The notes under the pieces were generated by a model, which saw only the letters and a program-made list of their open reading frames with translations, did no database searches and was not told where the DNA came from. Positions 14,203-20,472 of a stretch of 20,472 nt of DNA are shown piece by piece. This DNA is from Pseudomonadota bacterium (GTDB lineage Bacteria > Pseudomonadota > Gammaproteobacteria > Steroidobacterales > Steroidobacteraceae). Position 1 is the stretch's first letter. Every line of letters starts with the position of its first letter. A program made the position numbers and the translations under genes. The DNA is taken from contig JAFAGC010000043.1 in the NCBI GenBank assembly GCA_023423065.1, forward strand, positions 1-20,472. The letters are read 5' to 3'.

Positions 14203-15219
14203 TCAGTTGGCCGGGCGCGGCCCGGTGGATTCCCTGCACACCATCCGGTACGGAATCTCGATGCTCTTCGGCGGCAGATCGTCGCCCATCGAGCGGAACA
14301 ACATGTCCGCGGCCTGGTGCGCCATCTCGTACGTGGGCTGGTGCACGGTAGTGAGGCGCGGCCAGATCACCTGCGCGACATAGCTGTCGTCGAAGCCCGC
14401 GACCGACAGGCGGTTCGGGATCGAAAGGCCCATCTCGTGCGCCGCCATGATCGTCCCTGCGGCCATGTCGTCGTTGCTCGCGAACACCGCCGTGGGGCGC
14501 GTGGCGCGCGAGAGCAGGCGGCGCGCGGCCGCGAGCCCGGTGTCGAACGTGAACTCGCCGCGATCGACGAGCTGCGGATCGACCTCGAGGCCGTGCGAAC
14601 GCAGCGCCATCGTGTAGCCGAGATAACGCTGCTCGGTGACCGGGTGACCCACGGGGCCGTTGATGAAGCCGATGCGTTCATGACCCAGGGCGATCAGGTA
14701 TTCGGTCATCTCGCGCGCGGCCGCCACGTCGTTCATGTACACGCACGAATACGCGTCGAGATCGACGGTCGGCGCGATGCGCACGAACCGGATGCGATGT
14801 TTCTGCAGTTCCGCGAGGACCTCGGTGGAATCCGAGAGCGGCGGGGCGAGCACGACGCCATCGAGGTGCGATTCGAGCACGAGGCCCGCGAGGTCGCGCA
14901 CGCTCGTGATGTCGTTGCCTTCGCACGGATGCACGAGCAGCCGGTAACCGCGCGTATGGCAGCGCTCGAGCGCGCCGCGCTGCAGGTCCACGACGTAGTT
15001 GGCGCTGGGGTTCTGGTAGATGAGCCCGATCAGATTCGAGCTGCGGCCGGCGAGACTGCGGGCCGAAAGGCTCGGGTGATAGTTGAGCTCTTCGACTAGT
15101 TTGAGCACGCGCGCGCGGGTTTCGCTGCGCACGTTCGGTTCGCTATTGAGAACCCGCGAGACCGTCTTGATGGAGACTCCCGCCGCCTTCGACACGTCAT
15201 GAATTGTTATACGACTCAT
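14203..15219 (-). CDS. LacI-family repressor divergent from glk-zwf-edd
   Basis: A 338-residue LacI/GalR regulator. The N-terminal helix-turn-helix ITIHDVSKAAGVSIKTVSRV (4-23) and hinge LNYHPSLSARSLAG (45-58) are canonical. The rest is a periplasmic-binding-protein-like effector and dimer domain with NDDMAAG and SVAGFDDS segments. It faces the glk-zwf-edd operon, and two near-identical TGACANCGNTGTCT palindromes lie between them, so it very likely represses that operon and itself. ATG 15217-15219 is the only sensible start. No Shine-Dalgarno precedes it, and the predicted promoter would place the transcript start only about 5 nt upstream, so the mRNA may be nearly leaderless. The effector is unknown; glucose, a glucoside or an Entner-Doudoroff intermediate would fit. 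Confidence 0.93.
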   Translation of the reverse strand: MSRITIHDVSKAAGVSIKTVSRVLNSEPNVRSETRARVLKLVEELNYHPSLSARSLAGRSSNLIGLIYQNPSANYVVDLQRGALERCHTRGYRLLVHPCEGNDITSVRDLAGLVLESHLDGVVLAPPLSDSTEVLAELQKHRIRFVRIAPTVDLDAYSCVYMNDVAAAREMTEYLIALGHERIGFINGPVGHPVTEQRYLGYTMALRSHGLEVDPQLVDRGEFTFDTGLAAARRLLSRATRPTAVFASNDDMAAGTIMAAHEMGLSIPNRLSVAGFDDSYVAQVIWPRLTTVHQPTYEMAHQAADMLFRSMGDDLPPKSIEIPYRMVCRESTGPRPAN

Positions 15220-15230
15220 AGCGATGACGG

Positions 15231-15259
15231 ATTGTCTTGTTGTCAGACAGCGGTGTCAA
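15231..15259 (-). promoter_or_regulatory. Promoter of the LacI-family gene
   Basis: On the minus strand a perfect -35 TTGACA (15259-15254) is followed, after exactly 17 bp, by -10 GACAAT (15236-15231). The -35 box lies within operator 1, so the repressor would shut off its own gene. Prediction from pattern. Confidence 0.6.
15245..15258. promoter_or_regulatory. LacI-type operator 1
   Basis: AGACAGCGGTGTCA; its reverse complement TGACACCGCTGTCT differs from operator 2 at only two central positions. The central CG and flanking inverted GACA/TGTC are typical of LacI-family sites. It overlaps the -35 box of the LacI gene promoter. Confidence 0.7.
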
Positions 15260-15309
15260 ACCTGCTCACGTTTTGCGCAACGCAAATGCTCTTTAACGTA
15301 AATCATAGG

Positions 15310-15315
15310 TACAAT
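15310..15315 (+). promoter_or_regulatory. Candidate -10 box for glk-zwf-edd
   Basis: TACAAT matches five of six -10 bases, in the AT-rich part of the 159-bp divergent gap. The base run 16-18 bp upstream is a poor -35. Transcription would start near 15322, just before operator 2, so a bound repressor would block escape. TTGACA at 15331-15336 also looks like a -35 but has no matching -10. Confidence 0.35.
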
Positions 15316-15331
15316 TCACTAGCCAAGTATT

Positions 15332-15345
15332 TGACAGCGTTGTCT
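15332..15345. promoter_or_regulatory. LacI-type operator 2
   Basis: TGACAGCGTTGTCT, a near-perfect palindrome centred on CG, matching operator 1 in reverse orientation. The centres are 87 bp apart, which would permit looping. It lies between the candidate -10 box and the glk start. Confidence 0.72.
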
Positions 15346-15378
15346 TTGCCGGGCGAGTCTTGCGGTCAATGGAGCGTG

Positions 15379-16419
15379 ATGGTGACAGTTGAAACAGCGC
15401 CGACCGGCGCGGATTCCGGGGGGGACGAGCATTTCGACCGATCGGCGGTGCTCGGTCTGGTCGCAGACGTCGGGGGGACGCACATCCGGTTCGGCATCGC
15501 CGTGGCCGGGGAGAATGCCGGTCCGGTCAACGTCCATTGCGTGCGGCGTTACGCCGTGCGCGCGCACGAGTCGATCTCGCAGGCCGCGCAACACTATCGC
15601 AGTGCAACACCGGGCGTGCCTCAGGCATTGAACCGCGCGGCGGTCGCGGTCGCGGGCCGGGTCGACGCGGATCGCGTTCAGCTCACCAACAGCGCCTGGT
15701 CGTTCTCGGCACGCGCATTGAGCGAGGCGCATTCGTTCAAGGACCTGCACGTCATCAACGATTTCGAAGCGGTCGGACACGCGGTCGGCGCGTTGCGCGC
15801 GGCCGATCTGCGGCCGGTCGGCACGCAGCGGATCGGGCTGCCGCTGTCGCAGGGCGTCTGCGCCATCGTCGGCGTGGGCACCGGTCTCGGTGTCGGCGGC
15901 GTGGTCGCGAACGCGGGCTCGTACAACGTGCTCGCGACGGAAGGCGGCCACGCGAGCTTCGCACCCACGAGCGAGCGATCGATCGAGCTGCTGCGCTGGC
16001 TGCGCAAGAAGTACGGACGCGTGTCCGCGGAGCGCGTGCTCTCGGGCGCGGGCCTCGCGAACGTGTACCAGGCGCTGTGCGACGCGGACGGCAAACACGG
16101 ACCGGAACTGTCCGCCGCCGAGATCACCGCGCGCGCTTCCAGCGATCCGCAATGCGAGGAAGCGGTCGGACTGTTCTGCGAGCTGCTGGGCTCGTTCGCC
16201 GGCGATCTCGCGATGACGCTCGGCGCGTGGAACGGCGTGCTGATTTCCGGTGCGATGCTGCAGCACTTCGATCGCGACACGCTCGAGCGCCGCGTGCGTT
16301 CGGGCTTCGAATACAAGGGCCGGTTCACGCTCGCGATGCGCAACGTGCCGCTCGAAACCATCCTGCATCCCCACGTGGAGCTGCTCGGCGCCGCGCGCCT
16401 GCTGATGCGTAACTCATGA
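15379..16419 (+). CDS. glk: Glucokinase
   Basis: A 346-residue cytosolic ATP:glucose kinase of the bacterial Glk family. Seen: N-terminal phosphate motif ADVGGTHIRFGIA (29-41), INDFEAVGHAV with catalytic D128, the ATP motif GVGTGLGVGG (165-174) and EGGHASFAP (188-196), a glucose-binding segment of this family. About 23 residues precede the usual N-terminus. I chose ATG 15379 because GGAG lies at 15371-15374; GTG 15376 and GTG 15382 are close alternatives. The frame is open back to 15199, but that stretch contains both operators and the promoter, so it cannot be the gene. Its TGA overlaps the zwf ATG by four bases. First gene of an Entner-Doudoroff operon. Confidence 0.95.
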   Translation: MVTVETAPTGADSGGDEHFDRSAVLGLVADVGGTHIRFGIAVAGENAGPVNVHCVRRYAVRAHESISQAAQHYRSATPGVPQALNRAAVAVAGRVDADRVQLTNSAWSFSARALSEAHSFKDLHVINDFEAVGHAVGALRAADLRPVGTQRIGLPLSQGVCAIVGVGTGLGVGGVVANAGSYNVLATEGGHASFAPTSERSIELLRWLRKKYGRVSAERVLSGAGLANVYQALCDADGKHGPELSAAEITARASSDPQCEEAVGLFCELLGSFAGDLAMTLGAWNGVLISGAMLQHFDRDTLERRVRSGFEYKGRFTLAMRNVPLETILHPHVELLGAARLLMRNS

Positions 16420-17885
16420 TGCACGTGAAGAATCCGATTCAGAAGTTCGTGCTGTTCGGCGCCACGGGCGACCTGTCGCAGCGCATGGTGTGGCCTTCGC
16501 TGTATCACCTGTGCCGCGAGAAGCTGGTTCCGCCGACGCTCACCTTCGTCGGCTCGGCGCGCAACGGCATGCCGAACGAGGAGTTCCGCGCGTTCGTCGA
16601 GCGCGCGTTGCGCAAACACGTATTGCCCGAGTACCTCAAGGAAGACGCGCTCAAGGACCTGCTGACGCGCGTCACGTACGCGCCGTTCGAAGCGGGCGAC
16701 GGCACGGTGAAGGGAACCGAGGCGCTGCAGAAGGCGCTCGCGGGCAACAACCGCATCCTGTATTTCATGGCGACGTCGCCCAAGGTGTACGGCGCGACGG
16801 CGTTGAGCCTGGCGGCCGCCGGTCTCGCCTGCGAACACTGCCGGATCATCCTCGAGAAACCGATCGGCACGGATCTCGCGTCGAGCATCGCGATCAACGA
16901 AGCCGTCGGCAGTGTGTTCCACGAGGACCGCATCTTCCGCATCGACCACTACCTCGGCAAAGAGGCGGTGCAGAACCTGCTCGCGCTGCGTTTCGCGAAT
17001 TCCCTGTTCGAGCCTCTGTGGAACGCGTCGTCGATCGATAACGTCCAGATTACGGTGGCTGAAACCGTGGGCCTCGAAGGCCGCACGGGTTATTACGACG
17101 AAGCGGGCGCGCTGCGCGACATGGTCCAGAACCACGTGCTGCAGCTCATGACGCTGGTGGCGATGGAGCCGCCGCACCTGTTCGAGCCGAACGAAGTGCG
17201 CAACGAAAAGACCAAGGTGCTGCGCAGCCTGCGTCCGATCACACAGGCGACGGTGGCCGCCAATACGGTGCGCGGCCAATACACGGCCGGCAGCGCGGGC
17301 GGCATCGCGGTGCCGGGATACAACGAAGAAAAGGGCGCGAAGGGCAACAGCGAAACCGAAACCTTCGTCGCGCTGCGCGCCGAGATCGACAACTGGCGCT
17401 GGGCGGGTGTGCCGTTCTACCTGCGTACCGGTAAGCGCATGCAATCGCGCCGCACCGACATCGCGATCCAGTTCAAGTCGGTGCCGCACAACATCTTCGC
17501 GGCCGACGAGCCGAACCTGCAGGCCAACCGGCTCGTCATCAAGCTGCAGCCGAAGGAAAGCGTGGTGCTGCAGATCCTGAGCAAACAACCCGCCATCGAG
17601 GGTGTGCGCCTGCGCGAGGTGCCGCTCGAGCTGTCGCTGCCCAAGGACGAGAGCGGCGGGCGCACGCGCATCGCGTACGAGCGCCTGCTGATCGATGCAC
17701 TGAAAGGGAACACGACGTTGTTCGTGCGCCGCGACGAAGTCGAAGCGGCGTGGCAGTGGATCGACGGAATCCAGACGAGCTGGCGGTCGACTCGTCAGCT
17801 CGTGAAGCCGTATCCTGCGGGCACCTGGGGGCCCACGGCCGCGATCGCGCTGACGGAGCGACACGGCCACAGTTGGTACGAGTAA
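16416..17885 (+). CDS. zwf: Glucose-6-phosphate dehydrogenase
   Basis: A 489-residue cytosolic enzyme oxidising glucose-6-phosphate to 6-phosphogluconolactone with NADP or NAD. The dinucleotide-binding loop is FGATGDLSQR (14-23), EKPIG lies at 147-151, and the active-site signature RIDHYLGKE is at 175-183 with the catalytic His at 178. C-terminal conserved segments such as FYLRTGKRM are intact, and the length is normal. ATG 16416 overlaps the glk stop in an ATGA arrangement, implying coupled translation; the ATG one codon later is equally possible. The next gene, edd, begins 3 nt after its stop, so the usual pgl (6-phosphogluconolactonase) gene is absent from the cluster. Confidence 0.97.
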   Translation: MMHVKNPIQKFVLFGATGDLSQRMVWPSLYHLCREKLVPPTLTFVGSARNGMPNEEFRAFVERALRKHVLPEYLKEDALKDLLTRVTYAPFEAGDGTVKGTEALQKALAGNNRILYFMATSPKVYGATALSLAAAGLACEHCRIILEKPIGTDLASSIAINEAVGSVFHEDRIFRIDHYLGKEAVQNLLALRFANSLFEPLWNASSIDNVQITVAETVGLEGRTGYYDEAGALRDMVQNHVLQLMTLVAMEPPHLFEPNEVRNEKTKVLRSLRPITQATVAANTVRGQYTAGSAGGIAVPGYNEEKGAKGNSETETFVALRAEIDNWRWAGVPFYLRTGKRMQSRRTDIAIQFKSVPHNIFAADEPNLQANRLVIKLQPKESVVLQILSKQPAIEGVRLREVPLELSLPKDESGGRTRIAYERLLIDALKGNTTLFVRRDEVEAAWQWIDGIQTSWRSTRQLVKPYPAGTWGPTAAIALTERHGHSWYE

Positions 17886-17888
17886 GAG

Positions 17889-19700
17889 ATGACCCAGAAG
17901 AAGCACGACGTCGTCGTCGAAGTCACTGAAAGAATCGGCGGCCGTTCGGCCGCGGCGCGCGGCGAATATCTCGAGCGCACCCGCAAACGCAAACTGGTCG
18001 AGCCCGCGCGCGGCAAACTCGCCTGCGCGAATCTCGCGCACGTGATCGCGGCGTCCGGCGAAGACAAGCCGCGGCTGCAGCAGGCGGTGCCGAACATCGG
18101 CATCGTGACCGCGTACAACGACATGTTGTCGGCGCATCGGCCGTTCGAGACGTATCCCGAGGTGATTCGCGCCGCGGCGCGGGTCGCGGGGGCGACGGCT
18201 CAGGTCGCGGGCGGTGTGCCGGCGATGTGCGACGGCGTGACGCAGGGCCGCGCGGGGATGGAGCTGTCGCTGTTCAGCCGCGACGTGATCGCGCTCGCGA
18301 CGGTAGTCGCGTTGTCTCACGAGGCGTTCGACTCCGCATTGTTGTTAGGCATCTGCGACAAGATCGTGCCGGGGCTGTTCATCGGCGCGGCCTCGTTCGG
18401 CCAGATGCCCATCATCCTCGTGCCCGGCGGGCCGATGCCCACGGGGACCATCGCGAACAAGCAGAAGGCCGAGGTGCGCCAGCGTTACGCGGAAGGCAAG
18501 GCGACGCGCGACGAGTTGCTCGCGGCGGAGCTGGCCTCGTACCACAACGCGGGCACGTGCACGTTCTACGGCACGGCGAATTCCAACCAGATGCTCATGG
18601 AGCTCATGGGCCTGCACGTGCCGGGCGCGGCGTTCGTCAATCCGAACACGCCGCTGCGGCATGCGCTGACCGTCGCGGCCACGCAGCGCGCCGCGGCGAC
18701 CACGGCGCTGGGGCCCGACTATCTACCGTTCGTCGAGGTGATCGACGAGCGTTCGTTCGTCAATGCGATCGTGGGACTCATGGCGACCGGCGGCTCGACG
18801 AATCACGTGATCCACCTCGTCGCGATGGCGCGCGCCGTGGGCCTGACGATCACCTGGGACGACATGGCGGATCTGTCCCGGGTCACGCCGCTGCTCGCGC
18901 GGGTCTATCCGAATGGCGAGGCCGACGTGAACCAGTTCCATGCCGCAGGCGGCATGAGCTTCGTGACGCGCGAGCTGATCGATGCGGGGCTCGTGCACGA
19001 AGACGCGATGACGGTGTGGGGCCCGGGGCTCGGCGCGTATGCGAAGGACCCCTTCCTGATCGACAACAAACTCGTGTGGCGCGATGCTCCCGAAAAGTCG
19101 CACGACGAGAAGATCCTGCGGCCCGCGTCGATTCCGTTCTCGGCGGACGGCGGTCTCAAACTACTGCGCGGCAACCTGGGCAAGTCCGTCATCAAGACCT
19201 CGGCCTGCGATCCTTCGCTGTGGGAGATCACGGCGCCCGCGAAGGTGTTCGAATCGCAGGAGGCGCTGGCTGCCGCGCTCAAGGACGGTATCGAGGGCGA
19301 CTTCATCGCGGTGGTGCGCGGGCAGGGTCCGCGCGCGAACGGCATGCCCGAGCTGCACAAGCTGATCCCGGCGATGTCGGGCTTGCTGGCCCGCGGCCGG
19401 CGCGTGGCCATCGTGACCGATGGGCGCATGTCGGGAGCGTCGGGCAAGGTGCCTTCGGCGATTCACCTCACGCCCGAGGCCGCGGCGGACGGCCCCATTT
19501 CGCGACTGCGCGACGGCGACATCATTCGCCTCGACGCGCGCGCCGGGGTGCTCGAAGTGCAGCTCGATGCGGCGACGCTCGCGGCGCGCGAGCCCGTGAA
19601 GCCGGAGGTGTTCGACACGACCTACGGCGTCGGGCGCGAACTGTTCACGCGTCTGCGCGAAGGTGCGACCGCGGCGGACGAGGGCGCGTCGATCCTGTAA
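17889..19700 (+). CDS. edd: Phosphogluconate dehydratase
   Basis: A 603-residue enzyme that dehydrates 6-phosphogluconate to 2-keto-3-deoxy-6-phosphogluconate, the committed Entner-Doudoroff step. It belongs to the IlvD/Edd family and has the expected length. The iron-sulphur cluster cysteines are recognisable in PAMCDGVTQG (C114), LGICDKIVPG (C156) and NAGTCTFYGTANSNQ (C224). The C-terminal VTDGRMSGASGKVPSAIHL segment is also conserved. The start ATG lies 3 nt after the zwf stop. A REP-like repeat begins 5 nt after its TAA. The aldolase gene eda, often next, is not present: the following gene is on the other strand. Confidence 0.97.
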   Translation: MTQKKHDVVVEVTERIGGRSAAARGEYLERTRKRKLVEPARGKLACANLAHVIAASGEDKPRLQQAVPNIGIVTAYNDMLSAHRPFETYPEVIRAAARVAGATAQVAGGVPAMCDGVTQGRAGMELSLFSRDVIALATVVALSHEAFDSALLLGICDKIVPGLFIGAASFGQMPIILVPGGPMPTGTIANKQKAEVRQRYAEGKATRDELLAAELASYHNAGTCTFYGTANSNQMLMELMGLHVPGAAFVNPNTPLRHALTVAATQRAAATTALGPDYLPFVEVIDERSFVNAIVGLMATGGSTNHVIHLVAMARAVGLTITWDDMADLSRVTPLLARVYPNGEADVNQFHAAGGMSFVTRELIDAGLVHEDAMTVWGPGLGAYAKDPFLIDNKLVWRDAPEKSHDEKILRPASIPFSADGGLKLLRGNLGKSVIKTSACDPSLWEITAPAKVFESQEALAAALKDGIEGDFIAVVRGQGPRANGMPELHKLIPAMSGLLARGRRVAIVTDGRMSGASGKVPSAIHLTPEAAADGPISRLRDGDIIRLDARAGVLEVQLDAATLAAREPVKPEVFDTTYGVGRELFTRLREGATAADEGASIL

Positions 19701-19702
19701 GA

Positions 19703-19744
19703 AACGGGGACATTCCTTGTTTCCTAGCAAACGGGGACAGACCT
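19703..19744 (+). repeat. REP-like stop-codon repeat, copy 4 (after edd)
   Basis: The most diverged copy. GGGGACATTCC starts five bases after the edd TAA and the copy ends in GGGGACAGACCT. The core CCTTGTTT, loop CCTAGC, AAACGGGG can pair as an 8-bp stem with two U-G pairs. It is the only repeat in the edd/methyltransferase convergent gap, and no other terminator is evident there. Confidence 0.78.
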
Positions 19745-19769
19745 CAATGTCGCCAATAAGGTCGACCGT

Positions 19770-20472
19770 TCAGCGCGCGGCCGTCCAGTACGCACAGGTA
19801 ACGTAGGGAAAGCTCACCTCCGCGCGCCCCACTAGCCCCGGTGTTCTTGCGATCAGATCACGGACCTGCTCGAGCACACGGGCCCGCGTGGATCCATCCA
19901 GCGCCGCGATGAAGCTGACCGACGCGATGCGATCCACGATCACCTGCTCGGGAGGGCCGATGTGCGCGTGCGGAATCACGCGCTCGCGCAATTCGGCAAA
20001 CCCAGGCGCCGGGAAGACGCGGCGCCACTCGCCATGGTCGTATCGCGGTGCATCACCTTCGAACGGTTCCATGATGCGGGTGAGCTCCGCAACCCAGCCG
20101 ACGGACTGATCGCGCACGTTCCAGATGAGTCCAAGCATGCCGCCCGGGACGAGCACGCGACGGATCTCGGTGAGGGCGTCGGCGGATGCGAACCAGTGGA
20201 AGGATTGCGCGCAGATCACCGCGTCCGCGGTGGCATCGGGGAGGGGCAACTTCTGGGCGGTGGCCTGCACCGCGGGAATGGCGGGCAACTCGCGCCTGAG
20301 CACCTTCAGCATTTCGCCGACGGGGTCGATGGCGACCACTTTCGCACCCGTCTTCGCCAGCGTCCTCGTGAACTTCCCGGTGCCGGCGCCCAGCTCGACA
20401 ACGGTCATGCCCGGCATCAGCCCCAGATCGAATCGCAGCCAATCCAGCGTCGCGGCCGGATAGTCCGGCCGA
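19770..20472 (-). CDS. Class I SAM-dependent methyltransferase (5' end beyond the window)
   Basis: A Rossmann-fold methyltransferase of the Methyltransf_11 type. Motif I VELGAGTG lies at 20399-20376, followed by the acidic AIDPVGEML (motif II), AVICAQSFHWF and the GGMLGLIWN segment. The first internal ATG is at 20415-20417, but the frame stays open to the window edge. The upstream codons read RPDYPAATLDWLRFDLGL, which matches the usual N-terminal region of this family just before motif I. I therefore take the true start to be beyond 20472 and call this partial. The acceptor substrate cannot be deduced. It converges on edd and is probably unrelated to it. Confidence 0.9.
   Translation of the reverse strand, partial: RPDYPAATLDWLRFDLGLMPGMTVVELGAGTGKFTRTLAKTGAKVVAIDPVGEMLKVLRRELPAIPAVQATAQKLPLPDATADAVICAQSFHWFASADALTEIRRVLVPGGMLGLIWNVRDQSVGWVAELTRIMEPFEGDAPRYDHGEWRRVFPAPGFAELRERVIPHAHIGPPEQVIVDRIASVSFIAALDGSTRARVLEQVRDLIARTPGLVGRAEVSFPYVTCAYWTAAR

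Noticed and set aside
15199..15378. Upstream extension of glucokinase by 60 codons
   Set aside because: This stretch overlaps the divergent regulator's start, its promoter and both operators, and the kinase fold begins after 15379.
15678..18320. Very long open frame on the minus strand opposite glk, zwf and edd
   Set aside because: It is antisense to three firmly identified genes, its translation is dominated by Arg, His and Ala with no recognisable domain, and such shadows are expected in GC-rich DNA.
19770..20417. Methyltransferase as a complete gene starting at 20417
   Set aside because: The frame remains open to the window edge and the codons beyond 20417 encode typical family sequence just before motif I, so the gene is truncated by the window.

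Overview
The window is GC-rich, tightly packed chromosomal DNA, most likely from a free-living gammaproteobacterium of the Xanthomonadales/Steroidobacterales kind. I infer this from the close YbiI homologue, the glk-zwf-edd cluster under a LacI regulator, a flavin-halogenase-family gene inside a sugar operon, and REP-like intergenic repeats. I see no phage, IS, tRNA, rRNA or CRISPR. Taxonomy is inference only.

Layout: 37-3123 holds two minus-strand genes, an ECF42-type sigma factor and formate-THF ligase. 3299-5118 holds three plus-strand genes: a small exported protein of unknown function, a Tat-exported SGNH hydrolase and the zinc-finger protein YbiI. A large lipoprotein glycoside hydrolase of family 3 (ExoP-like) converges on ybiI, with a strong bidirectional terminator between them. 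From 7995 a plus-strand operon runs halogenase-like flavoprotein, ROK fructokinase, ROK regulator, FucP/NagP-type sugar transporter and AGE-family sugar isomerase. At 14203-15219 a LacI repressor is divergent from glk-zwf-edd (15379-19700). A methyltransferase cut by the window edge closes the window.

The genes describe sugar capture and catabolism. Oligosaccharides would be trimmed outside or in the periplasm by the GH3 enzyme and perhaps deacylated by the SGNH hydrolase. A hexose enters through the MFS carrier. The AGE enzyme with fructokinase suggests mannose to fructose to fructose-6-phosphate. Glucose passes through glucokinase, G6P dehydrogenase and phosphogluconate dehydratase into the Entner-Doudoroff route. 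Neither pgl nor eda is in the window.

Two observations stand out. First, four copies of a roughly 40-bp repeat start 1-5 nt after the stop codons of four unrelated genes, all in the same orientation relative to their gene, and each can form an RNA stem-loop whose G-U pairs favour the sense strand. Second, the halogenase-like protein keeps the FAD fold motifs but has Ser and Val where flavin-dependent halogenases have their catalytic Lys and Glu, so it is probably not a canonical halogenase.
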